Made by a program: the position numbers and the translations under genes
Shown here: positions 55,696-64,000 of the stretch, in pieces
How positions within the stretch are numbered: position 1 is the stretch's first letter
Layout: the number at the start of each line of letters is the position of its first letter
The notes under the pieces: model-generated
Told to the model about the DNA's origin: nothing
The model's database searches: none
The model's input: only the letters and a program-made list of their open reading frames with translations
Assembly (NCBI RefSeq): GCF_009617595.1
Contig: NZ_WIXK01000011.1
Coordinates: 1 to 64,000 of the forward strand
DNA length: 64,000 nucleotides
From: Tritonibacter aquimaris
GTDB lineage: Bacteria; Pseudomonadota; Alphaproteobacteria; Rhodobacterales; Rhodobacteraceae
Direction: 5' to 3'

Positions 55696-56931
55696 TCATC
55701 TGTGCTGCGGCAACAGGCTGTGTATCTGGCTGAGATGCTCTGGCAGGCAGCGGGTCAGGAAATCATAGTGCTCTACCACATGCGCCCGCGCATTCACCCC
55801 CAGATGGGCATGCTCTGCCGGATGCGTCAGCACTTCGGTGACCTGTTTGGCCAGCGCCTGTGGATCAAAGAAATCCACCAACAGCCCGGTTTTTCCGTGC
55901 TCAATCACCTCACGCACGGGGCCCACATCCGTGGCCACCATCGTGGCCCCCATCGACATTGCTTCAAGGCAGGACCAGCTCAAGACAAAGGGCATGGTCA
56001 GATAAAGATGACAGCGGCTGATCTGGATCACCTGCTGATAGGCCTCATAAGGCACCTGACCAAGAAAATGCACCCGGCTCCAATCCACCCGGTGGCCCAG
56101 CTCCGCTTCCATTTCACCGCGCAATCCGCCGGGGTGGCTGCTTTCGCGCCCATATGAGGCCCCATTGCCGCCAATCACCAGCACCCGCGCCTTGGGGCGC
56201 GCCTCTAAGATTTCCGGCAGCGCCCGCATGAACACATGGAAACCGCGGGTGCGTTCAAGGTTGCGCGCCATAAAGGTGAGGATTTCATCCTGACGTGTGA
56301 GCGGCTGATCCAGCCGCCCCAAAGACAGGTTCACATGGGGATCGGGGCGCAAAAGATCGGTGCGAATGCCATCATGGCAGCAGTAAAACTGATTATGAAA
56401 GCGTTTGGGGAAGCTTTCCATCTGCCAGCGGGTGGGCACATTGCCCAGATCCACCGCATCCAGATTGGCATTGGGAACCGCATTGCGGGCGCGCAGAAGA
56501 AACGGGCTGTGTTCGCTCGGTGGATCTTCGGGGTCAAAGCCCACCGGGCCGCCCGTGTTCAGATAGTAATATTCAAAGAACCCCAAGACCGGCACATCGG
56601 GGAAGATGTCTTTCATAAACAACAGCTCACCCCAGCCGGTATGGCCGAGGATGATATCCGGTTTAAACCCATCTTCGCGCGCCAGTTTGCGCGCAGCCTC
56701 TGCCGCGCCAAACCCTGCGCCTGTGGCCTCTTCCCAGACCTTCGAGAGCCCATAGGCATCCTCTGCCGGGCGGTGATGCGGTGCATATTGCACCGTTTTC
56801 ACCCCTTTAAACTGTGGCGCAGGATGGCGCTGGGTCAGAAACACCAGCTGATGCTCCTTTTGTGCCGCCAGCCACCTGATCATTTCCCGATATTGGCCGG
56901 GCATGTTCTGGTGCACAAAAAGGATCTTCAT
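55696..56931 (-). CDS. GT4 (GT-B) family glycosyltransferase
   Basis: A 411-residue GT-B enzyme: N-terminal MKILFVHQNMPGQYREMI with the ILGHTGWGELLF segment, and the C-terminal donor domain with LVIGGNG, VHFLGQVPYEAY and LSWSCLEAMSMGATMVATDVGPVREVI, whose E(x)7E-like acidic pair is in the expected place. It starts 8 nt after rmlA and is the last gene of the rhamnose operon, so it is likely a rhamnosyltransferase, though that is context only. ATG with GGAG. Confidence 0.9.
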   Translation of the reverse strand: MKILFVHQNMPGQYREMIRWLAAQKEHQLVFLTQRHPAPQFKGVKTVQYAPHHRPAEDAYGLSKVWEEATGAGFGAAEAARKLAREDGFKPDIILGHTGWGELLFMKDIFPDVPVLGFFEYYYLNTGGPVGFDPEDPPSEHSPFLLRARNAVPNANLDAVDLGNVPTRWQMESFPKRFHNQFYCCHDGIRTDLLRPDPHVNLSLGRLDQPLTRQDEILTFMARNLERTRGFHVFMRALPEILEARPKARVLVIGGNGASYGRESSHPGGLRGEMEAELGHRVDWSRVHFLGQVPYEAYQQVIQISRCHLYLTMPFVLSWSCLEAMSMGATMVATDVGPVREVIEHGKTGLLVDFFDPQALAKQVTEVLTHPAEHAHLGVNARAHVVEHYDFLTRCLPEHLSQIHSLLPQHR

Positions 56932-56939
56932 GATTGAAA

Positions 56940-57815
56940 TTACTCCATTAGTTTCGCCAAATAGGCGCCATAGCTGTTTTTCTTCAGCATCTCAGCACGT
57001 TCTGCAAGGGCGTCTTTGGAAATCCAGCCTTGTTCATAGGCGATCTCTTCCAGACAGCCGGTCTGCAGACCCTGACGTTCCTGCAAGGTACGGACAAAAT
57101 TGCCCGCATCAAGCAGCGAGGCATGGGTGCCAGTATCCAGCCAGGCATAGCCACGGCCCATGGTTTCCACGCTGAGCTTGCCCTCATCGAGATAGGTCTG
57201 CAACAGATCGGTGATTTCCAGCTCACCACGCGGTGAGGGCTTCACGGCGCGGGCGCGTTCGGGCGCAGATCCATCAAGGAAATACAGCCCGGTGACCGCA
57301 TAGTTTGATGGTGGCACTGGCGGTTTTTCAATAATTTCGCGCGCTTGGCCATCGGCATCAAAATCCACCACGCCGTAACGTTCGGGATCGGCCACGTGAT
57401 AGCCAAACACGGTGCCACCGCTGTCTTTGGCATCAGCTGCCGCCAGCAGGTTGGGCAGACCGTGACCAAAGAAGATATTGTCACCCAGCACCAGCGCCGA
57501 AGGCGCGCCATCCAGAAACTCTTCGGCCAGGATAAACGCCTGCGCCAGCCCATCGGGGGAGGGCTGCTCCACATAGGTGAACTCAACACCCCATTGGCTG
57601 CCATCACCCAGGGTGCGTTTGAACTGGGCCTGGTCCTGCGGGGTGGTGATCACACAGATCTCGCGGATGCCCGCGAGCATCAGCACCGAAATCGGGTAAT
57701 AGATCATCGGCTTGTCATAAATCGGCAGGAGCTGTTTGGAGACCCCCATGGTGATCGGATAAAGCCGTGTGCCGGAGCCGCCGGCCAGAATAATACCTTT
57801 GCGCTGTGTCGTCAT
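56940..57815 (-). CDS. rmlA: Glucose-1-phosphate thymidylyltransferase
   Basis: A 291-residue nucleotidyltransferase, full length for Rml[31 protein letters not shown] at the N-terminus (shown by parts), [42 protein letters not shown] and [17 protein letters not shown]. It makes dTDP-glucose from dTTP and glucose 1-phosphate, the first step toward dTDP-rhamnose. Its ATG overlaps the rmlD stop by four bases (ATGA). Confidence 0.97.
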   Translation of the reverse strand: MTTQRKGIILAGGSGTRLYPITMGVSKQLLPIYDKPMIYYPISVLMLAGIREICVITTPQDQAQFKRTLGDGSQWGVEFTYVEQPSPDGLAQAFILAEEFLDGAPSALVLGDNIFFGHGLPNLLAAADAKDSGGTVFGYHVADPERYGVVDFDADGQAREIIEKPPVPPSNYAVTGLYFLDGSAPERARAVKPSPRGELEITDLLQTYLDEGKLSVETMGRGYAWLDTGTHASLLDAGNFVRTLQERQGLQTGCLEEIAYEQGWISKDALAERAEMLKKNSYGAYLAKLME

Positions 57816-58660
57816 GACGCTGCTCCCAAATCTTTCAAAATTTCACTGAGCCCCTGCTGCCAGCTGGGCTGAGAAATACCAAAAACATCTTCTGTGGCCT
57901 GACAGTTGAGCCGCGAATTCAACGGCCGCACTGCTGGGGTTGGATAGGCGGTTGTGGGGATGTCTTCCACGGCACAGTCTGTGCCGCTGATCTCAAAAAT
58001 CGCGCGGGCAAAATCGGCCCAGCTGGCAAAAGGCGCCCCCTGAAAGTGATAGCTGCCAGATTTTTCGCCGTCTTGGCCGAGCTGATGGGCGATTTCCACA
58101 CAGGCGGCGGCAATGTCACGGGCTGAGGTTGGTGCGCCGATCTGATCAGAGATAATGGTCAGCTTGTCGCGCTCTGCGCCGAGGCGCAGCATGGTTTTGA
58201 CAAAGTTATGCCCATGCGCCGACACCACCCAGGAGGTGCGCAGGATCGCATATCGGCCACCACCCGCGCGCACGCCCTCTTCGCCGCGCAGCTTTGAACG
58301 CCCATAGGCATTCGGGGGCGCCACCGGATCATCGGTTTTCCAGGGGGTCTCACCAGTGCCGGAAAACACATAATCGGTTGAGATATGGACAAAGGGAATA
58401 TCAAGTGCGGCGCAGGCCGCGGCCATCGCAGCGGGTGCATCGCCATTGATCTGGGTGGCCAGCTCTTCTTCTTCTTCGGCCTTATCCACGGCCGTGTAGG
58501 CCGCCGCATTGATCACCGCCGTTGGGGCCTGTGCACGAATAAGCGCGGCGCAGGCTGCGGGATCTGACAGATCCGCCTGATCGCGCCCCACGCAGGTGAT
58601 GCCTGCATGAGCCGAAAGCTCCTGCGCCACCTGGCCTGTTTTGCCAAAAACCAAAATCAT
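57812..58660 (-). CDS. rmlD: dTDP-4-dehydrorhamnose reductase
   Basis: A 282-residue SDR with [11 protein letters not shown] (NADPH-binding), [28 protein letters not shown] and YGRSKLRGE containing the catalytic Tyr/Lys. It performs the last reduction to dTDP-L-rhamnose. The ATG overlaps the acyltransferase stop by one base (TGATG), so an upstream extension in frame is not used. It sits between an acyltransferase and rmlA in the operon. Confidence 0.95.
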   Translation of the reverse strand: MILVFGKTGQVAQELSAHAGITCVGRDQADLSDPAACAALIRAQAPTAVINAAAYTAVDKAEEEEELATQINGDAPAAMAAACAALDIPFVHISTDYVFSGTGETPWKTDDPVAPPNAYGRSKLRGEEGVRAGGGRYAILRTSWVVSAHGHNFVKTMLRLGAERDKLTIISDQIGAPTSARDIAAACVEIAHQLGQDGEKSGSYHFQGAPFASWADFARAIFEISGTDCAVEDIPTTAYPTPAVRPLNSRLNCQATEDVFGISQPSWQQGLSEILKDLGAAS

Positions 58661-59757
58661 CACAAAGTTCCCCTGCTGGGTTTCAAAGAGCGGCCAGACA
58701 TAAGGACGCGCAGCCGCATGCTGGGTTTTTCCACCAGATGCCAAGACAGAACCGCCAGCACCACACTCACCAGCAGGCTGAGGCAGGCATTGGCCATGGG
58801 CGTGGTCGCAAGCTCCAGCTGAACCAGCAGCTGCTGGATTGGAAAGGCGTAAATATAGATGCCGTAGGAGTAATCACCCAAGCGGTTATAGCCGCGCAGC
58901 TTGGCAGGTCCGGCATAGCCAAACCAGAACACCGTATAGGTCAACGCCAACGCAAACAGCATGGCAAACAGCGCGCTTTCATGGCCCAGCGTTGCCAGAA
59001 CGGCCCCGTTCACCAGCCACATCGCGCCAGCCAGCGTGAGGCTCAGCGGCAGCTGATCCCGATAGACATATGCCGCCGCCCCTAATGCAAAGGGAAAGCC
59101 TAGCTTGATCAGGTGATGGATATAGAAAAACACCCCACGGGGCACGATCTGCGCCACATCCAGCCCAACCCGCAGCACCGCCAAAACCAGCACCAGCGCG
59201 GCGGTGATCCGCGGCGCGCGGAAGATGCCCAAAAGCCCGGCAAGCACCACTGCCCCGTAACAGAGCACGTCAAATTTCAACGTCCACAAGGATCCGTTGA
59301 TCGCCCGCGGATAAGGCAAGGTTTCAAACAACCCCGGCATCGGCAGCTGTTTGGCAAACAGCAAAACAGTGGCCAGAATACGCTCTGGCAGCGCGCCCTG
59401 ATAGGCCTCGGGCTGGGTGCTGACAAAGCCAAGCACCATCAGCGTGACACAGGCCATGATCAACAGCCCGGGAAAGATCCGCAGAATACGCGCCAGCAGA
59501 AAATCCAGCATGGATTTTTTGCGTTCAAAACTGGCGGTGATAAAAAAACCCGAGGTGGCAAAAAAGATCAACACACAGACATGGCCCAATGTCGCGCCAA
59601 TCAGCCCACTCAGCGGTTCCGGCGTGCCTGGCCCCAATGTCAGCGGATAGGCGTGGGAAAAAATCACCCCACTGGCGGCAAACACCCGCAATAGGTTGAA
59701 ATTGTTATCACGCCCCACGGCCAGTTGGCCCAGGGTTGGGGCGCCACGCAGGCTCAT
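58660..59757 (-). CDS. Membrane acyltransferase (acyltransferase 3 / OafA type)
   Basis: A 365-residue protein with about ten membrane helices and the typical N-terminal block [21 protein letters not shown], where the Arg and His near the first helix are conserved; a later [13 protein letters not shown] segment also fits. Such enzymes acetylate or acylate sugars on the periplasmic side. The ATG overlaps rmlB by four bases (ATGA) and its stop overlaps rmlD by one base, so it is locked into the operon and probably modifies the rhamnose-containing polymer. Confidence 0.92.
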   Translation of the reverse strand: MSLRGAPTLGQLAVGRDNNFNLLRVFAASGVIFSHAYPLTLGPGTPEPLSGLIGATLGHVCVLIFFATSGFFITASFERKKSMLDFLLARILRIFPGLLIMACVTLMVLGFVSTQPEAYQGALPERILATVLLFAKQLPMPGLFETLPYPRAINGSLWTLKFDVLCYGAVVLAGLLGIFRAPRITAALVLVLAVLRVGLDVAQIVPRGVFFYIHHLIKLGFPFALGAAAYVYRDQLPLSLTLAGAMWLVNGAVLATLGHESALFAMLFALALTYTVFWFGYAGPAKLRGYNRLGDYSYGIYIYAFPIQQLLVQLELATTPMANACLSLLVSVVLAVLSWHLVEKPSMRLRVLMSGRSLKPSRGTL

Positions 59758-60806
59758 GCTTTGACCCCCAGACGTTCCCCAACACCGTGACGATCCTGCA
59801 GCGCGCGCCACCAGGTCTCATTGTTAAGATACCAGGCAACGGTTTTTTCCAGCCCTTCTTCTACCGTGACCGACGGCCGCCAGCCAAGTTCGGTGCGCAG
59901 GCGGCTGGGATCAATGGCATAGCGCGCATCATGGCCCGGACGATCACGCACAAAGGTGATCTGCTCTTTGTAGGACTGACCATCCGCGCGCGGACGTTTC
60001 TGATCGAGGATCTCACACAGCGTCTCAACCAGCTCAAGGTTGGTGCGCTCATTCTCGCCGCCAATGTTATAGGCGCGGCCGAGTTCACCCTTTTGCACCA
60101 CCAACAAAAGCGCATCTGCGTGGTCTTCCACATAGAGCCAGTCGCGAATGTTGGAGCCATCGCCATAGATCGGCAGCTCCTTGCCTGCGAGCGCATTGAG
60201 GATCACAACAGGGATGAGCTTTTCCGGGAAATGGAAAGGGCCGTAGTTGTTGGAGCAATTGGTGAGCACCACCGGCAGACCGTAGGTTTCGCTCCACGCC
60301 CGCACCAGATGGTCCGAGCTGGCCTTAGAGGCGGAATAGGGCGAGCGCGGATCGTAAGATGTGTCTTCGGTGAACATCACCTCGGGATCTTTGGGCAGGC
60401 TGCCGTAAACCTCATCGGTGGAGATATGATGGAAACGGAAGCTTTCTGGCTTGCCTGCCTCCATCCAATATCTGCGCGCAGCCTCCAGCATATTATAGGT
60501 GCCAACGATATTGGTCTCGATAAAATCACCAGGGCCATCAATGGAGCGGTCCACATGGCTTTCGGCGGCGAGATGCATCACCGCATCGGGCTTATGGGCT
60601 GCAAACACCCGATCCAATGCGGCGCGGTCGCGAATATCGGCCTGCTCAAACGCGTAGTTGGGGCTGTCGGCCACGCTGGCCACATTTTCCAGACAGGCCG
60701 CATAGGTCAGCGCATCCACATTGATGACACTGTGACCGGCTGCAATCGCCTGGCGCACAACAGCAGATCCAATAAAGCCGGCCCCGCCGGTTACCAAAAG
60801 TTTCAT
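59754..60806 (-). CDS. rmlB: dTDP-glucose 4,6-dehydratase
   Basis: A 350-residue extended SDR with [54 protein letters not shown] and [18 protein letters not shown]. All RmlB signatures are intact. It converts dTDP-glucose to the 4-keto-6-deoxy sugar. It follows rmlC by 26 nt with AAGGA upstream and overlaps the acyltransferase gene. Confidence 0.97.
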   Translation of the reverse strand: MKLLVTGGAGFIGSAVVRQAIAAGHSVINVDALTYAACLENVASVADSPNYAFEQADIRDRAALDRVFAAHKPDAVMHLAAESHVDRSIDGPGDFIETNIVGTYNMLEAARRYWMEAGKPESFRFHHISTDEVYGSLPKDPEVMFTEDTSYDPRSPYSASKASSDHLVRAWSETYGLPVVLTNCSNNYGPFHFPEKLIPVVILNALAGKELPIYGDGSNIRDWLYVEDHADALLLVVQKGELGRAYNIGGENERTNLELVETLCEILDQKRPRADGQSYKEQITFVRDRPGHDARYAIDPSRLRTELGWRPSVTVEEGLEKTVAWYLNNETWWRALQDRHGVGERLGVKA

Positions 60807-60832
60807 CGTCTCATTATCCTTTATCCGCGCGC

Positions 60833-61387
60833 TCAGCTGTCCCAGGTGAAGGGGCTCTCAAATTCAGCCAGGCTCTGGGCCTTGGCGTCTTTTTCGGACA
60901 GGATCGGAGAGCCCTCAAAGCCCCAGTCGATGCCGCAGCTGTCCCAGCGCACCGCACCATCACACTCAGGCGCGTAATAATCGGTACATTTATAGATGAT
61001 CTCGGTCATCGGCGCGCGGGTGATGAACCCGTGCAAAAACCCTGCAGGCACCAAAAGCTGGCGGCCGTTTTCTGCCGTGAGCTCAACCCCGACCCAATTG
61101 CCATAGGTGGGGGAGCCGCGGCGAATATCCACCGCCACATCATAAAGCGCGCCCTGACCGCAGCGCACCAGCTTGTCTTGTGCATGGGGCGGGGACTGGA
61201 AGTGCAGCCCGCGAATGGTGCCAACTTCTGCAGACATGGAGTGGTTGTCTTGCACAAATTCCAGATCGATCCCTGCGTCTTGCATCCGCTGTTTGTTCCA
61301 GCTTTCGCTAAAAAAACCACGGGCATCGCCAAAGCGCTGCGGGGTCAGGATCAAAACGCCAGGCAGCGCGGTCTGTTCAACCAACAT
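60833..61387 (-). CDS. rmlC: dTDP-4-dehydrorhamnose 3,5-epimerase
   Basis: A 184-residue cupin-fold epimerase: [35 protein letters not shown] with the catalytic His, [27 protein letters not shown] and [15 protein letters not shown]. First gene of the rhamnose operon rmlC-rmlB-acyltransferase-rmlD-rmlA-glycosyltransferase, with the promoter in the 481-bp upstream interval. Confidence 0.97.
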   Translation of the reverse strand: MLVEQTALPGVLILTPQRFGDARGFFSESWNKQRMQDAGIDLEFVQDNHSMSAEVGTIRGLHFQSPPHAQDKLVRCGQGALYDVAVDIRRGSPTYGNWVGVELTAENGRQLLVPAGFLHGFITRAPMTEIIYKCTDYYAPECDGAVRWDSCGIDWGFEGSPILSEKDAKAQSLAEFESPFTWDS

Positions 61388-61868
61388 AGTAACTCATCCA
61401 AATGGCCAATTGGGGCAAATTCCTCTTTTCCTTAGTCACTCCCCCCAGCTGTGGCCAGTGAATATTTCGCCCCATGCTCCCCCTGTGACTGCGGTGTGAC
61501 TGCGGTGCGTTTTCCCTGTGCAAATGGATTCGGGGATTTCCGTTTCACCGGCCTAAAAAGAACCAATTTTTAATGATTCCCAGCGCAAGACAGCCCCTGT
61601 TCGCGACCGCAGACATATTTACAAAAACACCATGGAATTGATGCACAAAATTGTAGAAAAACCTTGATTGTTTCCACGAAAAAGGCTTCGCCCCAAGGCA
61701 CGCTGCACAAAAGCTATGCTGCAGGCGCAAAATCGCGCTGAACACGCACTTTTGGGTAGGCAAGTTCCACGTTAGTTGATTAAAACTCGACGCATCTTTA
61801 GGGCAAATCAATTTCGAGGTCGGGGGGTGTTCGACCGCAAAGTGAATTGCATTGGGAGTAAATTGATA
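61388..61868. other. Divergent promoter region between the rml operon and exoY
   Basis: A 481-bp gene-free interval. A TGTGACTGCGG unit is repeated in tandem at about 61481-61503; the rest is moderately AT-rich toward exoY. It must hold promoters for rmlC and for the sugar transferase gene. Confidence 0.5.
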
Positions 61869-62537
61869 ATGAGTGCCAGTAATATTCAAGACGTGCATGT
61901 GGTCGACCGGGCCCCTGCCATTACCAACCACCCGGTTTATGGTCTGTTTGGCAAGCGGGTGCTCGACATCCTCTTGGTTCTGATCGCAGCGCCGATTGTG
62001 CTGCCGGTTGTGATGATCCTGTCGCTTATGGTGGCGCTGGATGGTGGTAAACCGTTTTATACCCAAGCCCGCGTTGGTCGTGGTGGCAAGAGTTTTACCC
62101 TGTGGAAGCTGCGCTCCATGGTGCAGAACGCAGATAAGAAGCTCGAGGCTTATCTGGAAAAACATCCCGAAGCGCGCGCCGAGTGGGACGAGAAACAAAA
62201 GCTCGACAATGATCCCCGCATCACCCGTTTTGGTCAGCTGATCCGCAAGACCTCCCTGGATGAGCTACCGCAGTTCTGGAACGTGCTCACCGGCGATATG
62301 AGCCTGGTTGGCCCGCGCCCGATGATGCCCGATCAAAAACAATACTACCCGGGTCAGGATTACTACGCGCTGCGCCCCGGCATCACCGGCAGCTGGCAGG
62401 TCTCTGCCCGCAATGAAAGCACCTTTGCCGATCGCGCCCGCTATGACAGCAGCTACCGCCACGCGCTGTCGCTCAAAACCGATATCCGCCTGTTGGCCGC
62501 CACCGTCCGTGTGGTGCTGCGCGCAACCGGCCGGTAA
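61869..62537 (+). CDS. exoY: ExoY-like initiating sugar transferase
   Basis: A 222-residue phosphoglycosyltransferase with an N-terminal membrane helix (VLDILLVLIAAPIVLPVVMILSLMVAL) and the catalytic blocks SFTLWKLRSMV, TSLDELPQFWNVLTGDMSLVGPRPMMP and RPGITGSWQVSARN. It transfers galactose 1-phosphate or glucose 1-phosphate to undecaprenyl phosphate, starting a repeat unit. It is a second initiating enzyme in the window besides the PglC-like one. ATG 61869 has GGGAG upstream; the longer frame from 61776 adds unrelated residues. Confidence 0.92.
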   Translation: MSASNIQDVHVVDRAPAITNHPVYGLFGKRVLDILLVLIAAPIVLPVVMILSLMVALDGGKPFYTQARVGRGGKSFTLWKLRSMVQNADKKLEAYLEKHPEARAEWDEKQKLDNDPRITRFGQLIRKTSLDELPQFWNVLTGDMSLVGPRPMMPDQKQYYPGQDYYALRPGITGSWQVSARNESTFADRARYDSSYRHALSLKTDIRLLAATVRVVLRATGR

Positions 62538-62847
62538 ATTTAAGCATGTAACCTTGGCTTAAAAGCACCTCAAACAAGGATATATGACCTTACACGCCAG
62601 CCGCTCGGGGCTGGCGTTTTTTATTGCACACAACATTACATCTTGCGGCATGTCATTATGGCAATATTCACTCGCGGCGAACTACGATCCTGCTGGATAG
62701 CCCCTCTAAGAAGCCACCCCGGCAGGCTCAAAACGCCACATCACGTACTGCCATAGCGCAACCTACGAATGGCAGACACATCGCCCAAGATACTCTGTTC
62801 AGTGACTTCTGATATTCAAAACACGCGCATAGTACAGACAGGTAAGA
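62538..62847. other. Gene-free region between converging exoY and pyruvyltransferase genes
   Basis: About 310 bp holding the exoY terminator and otherwise nothing I recognise; open frames are short and lack protein features. Confidence 0.4.
62594..62623 (+). terminator. Terminator of exoY
   Basis: ACGCCAGCC / GGCTGGCGT forms a 9-bp stem with a six-base loop followed by TTTTTT. It lies about 55 nt past the stop codon. Confidence 0.93.
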
Positions 62848-63888
62848 TCAGATTTTCCCTGCCTGGAAATCAGATCGCATTTCTTCCAGCGCTGCATTCA
62901 GCCCATCTATCCGGTCTTTTCGCACGCTATCCTGACTAAGCTGCGGACGCACAGATTTCAGTTCTGTAAAATACTGCACCAGTTTAGCACGATGACGCCG
63001 GTTCCATGTCGAGAACATCGCTCCATCACGCAAATCTGCCAATTTCTCGAGCCCATAATTACGTGTGTTTCTTAGATGCTTCTTTACACGGTTTTTCGCG
63101 AAATAAATGGGCCCCGCCGATGTTGGCGGCGGCGGGGTTTGGCGTACATCAAATGTGTTTTGGGGCACATCAATCTGTTGCAGCGCATAATTGAGCCGTC
63201 GTGCTGAGCTGCGCTGCAATAGACAGTCCACATAATCTGACGGCGGCAAAGAGTATGGGCTGTACTCCAGCCCAAGTGAACCACACCAATCAAGCCATTT
63301 GAATTTAAGAATACGGCTAGGCGACACGACCGGCACCCAAGGAGTGCGATAATAATCAGCAATGATGGCCCCATGTAAGGATTCCACCAATGCCAACTCT
63401 GCATGGGCGATGTCGGAAAATACCCGCTCGCAATCCCACAATGGGTCAACGAGCTTAACATCCGCCTCCGAGCACACAGGGCTCCAATTGCCGAATTTGG
63501 CGCTCGTCCAATGAGGCACAAAAACAGTGCCTTTGCGCTCTGTTGGCAAAGTCGCGAATTTAGGAATCTGGTTGATCAACCAAGCCCCGTCTGTGATCGC
63601 AAGCGCAGGGTCCAGGCCCATCAAGTTCGCTGTCAACGGACCGCGGACGCAATATATTTTCCAATGACGTGCCTGTTCCACTTCTGGCAAGCTGCTATAG
63701 CCAGACCCGGTGCCAAAAATCACTTTACGCCCAGCCACCAAATCCAAGTTGCGCGACAGCAGAGATCCCACACCAATAAGGCGCACATCATCTTCACGCT
63801 CTAGCATTTCAGGGATCAGCGTCGGCCACAACCAGCTGTTCATGTGGTCACCAAAATTGGTGGACGTAGTATAATAAAACGGATCCAT
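62848..63888 (-). CDS. Polysaccharide pyruvyl transferase family protein (ExoV/GumL-like)
   Basis: A 346-residue protein with the YYTTSTNFGDHMNSWLW start, GVGSLLS, GTGSGYSS, VRGPLTANLMGL and LVESLHGAIIADYYRTPWVPV blocks, as in ExoV- and GumL-type ketal pyruvyltransferases. It would add pyruvate from phosphoenolpyruvate to terminal sugars. The last ~100 residues are basic and helical. The ATG at 63888 is used; the frame runs on to 63936 without family features. A second pyruvyltransferase in this window, at 18.4 kb, belongs to a different branch. Confidence 0.88.
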   Translation of the reverse strand: MDPFYYTTSTNFGDHMNSWLWPTLIPEMLEREDDVRLIGVGSLLSRNLDLVAGRKVIFGTGSGYSSLPEVEQARHWKIYCVRGPLTANLMGLDPALAITDGAWLINQIPKFATLPTERKGTVFVPHWTSAKFGNWSPVCSEADVKLVDPLWDCERVFSDIAHAELALVESLHGAIIADYYRTPWVPVVSPSRILKFKWLDWCGSLGLEYSPYSLPPSDYVDCLLQRSSARRLNYALQQIDVPQNTFDVRQTPPPPTSAGPIYFAKNRVKKHLRNTRNYGLEKLADLRDGAMFSTWNRRHRAKLVQYFTELKSVRPQLSQDSVRKDRIDGLNAALEEMRSDFQAGKI

Positions 63889-64000
63889 ATCGACACAGTT
63901 CTTTAAAAATAGCCTCAGGAAATGACCCCAAAGCATCTGTAGTTACGCTCTATGCCGACAGGGCATTATGTTGCTGGCACAATTGAGGGAATTGTCACGC

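Noticed and set aside
59736-60977. 413-codon plus-strand frame opposite rmlB
   Set aside because: Shadow of rmlB, whose motifs and length are complete.

Overview
The window looks like part of an extrachromosomal replicon (plasmid or chromid) of a marine alphaproteobacterium, most likely a member of the Roseobacter group (Rhodobacterales). The grounds are a divergent parA-parB / origin / repA module at about 5.2-9.5 kb, VPLPA-type C-terminal sorting signals with a matching exosortase, and a complete dTDP-rhamnose operon. RepA-I type roseobacter plasmids with a rhamnose operon are known determinants of surface attachment; assignment to that type is inference. I see no insertion sequences, tRNA, rRNA or CRISPR.

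Layout. 0-5.2 kb: end of a GlfT2-like glycosyltransferase, an ABC capsule exporter (kpsT, kpsE, kpsM) and a GlfT1-like glycosyltransferase. 5.2-9.5 kb: plasmid maintenance (parA, parB, a parS-like palindrome, iterons with a DnaA box, repA). 9.7-12.8 kb: a VPLPA-CTERM protein and a serralysin-type RTX metalloprotease. 13.7-21 kb: glycosyltransferase, O-acetyltransferase, polymerase-like protein, flippase, pyruvyltransferase and a secreted beta-helix protein, as in a Wzx/Wzy pathway. 21-25 kb: Wza-like exporter, outer-membrane barrel and exosortase. 25-34 kb: a DJ-1/PfpI protein, PrsT-like TPR lipoprotein, ExeA-like ATPase, chain-length regulator, CpsD-like kinase and an FrhB-like iron-sulfur protein. 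34-36 kb: two more VPLPA-CTERM proteins, one with a spondin domain. 36-38 kb: PssD/PssE-type transferase pair and a rhomboid protease. 38.2-40.5 kb: a gene pair resembling the head spike of the Rhodobacter gene transfer agent. 40.5-46 kb: protein phosphatase, Ugd, phosphohexomutase, KdsD/KpsF and KdsB/KpsU. 46-49 kb: yjbH-yjbF-yjbE. 49-57 kb: WbpM-like dehydratase, PglC-like phosphoglycosyltransferase, epimerase, KpsD/Wza-like lipoprotein, an unrecognised membrane protein and a glycosyltransferase. 57-61 kb: rml operon. 61.9-64 kb: ExoY-like initiating transferase and a second pyruvyltransferase.

The gene content describes a surface-polysaccharide island with at least three envelope routes: an ABC (Kps) exporter, a Wzx/Wzy-type route with PCP, tyrosine kinase and Wza, and a YjbEFH/Gfc-type secretion set. 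Sugar-nucleotide genes would supply dTDP-rhamnose, UDP-glucuronate, hexose-1-phosphates, CMP-Kdo and a 4,6-dehydrated amino sugar; acetyl and pyruvyl transferases would decorate the polymer. The exosortase system would attach VPLPA proteins at the surface together with the polysaccharide.

The most unexpected item is the head-spike-like pair at 38.2-40.5 kb inside a polysaccharide locus, because the Rhodobacter capsulatus spike is known to bind capsule. Most calls rest on motif and family recognition by eye; no database search was possible.
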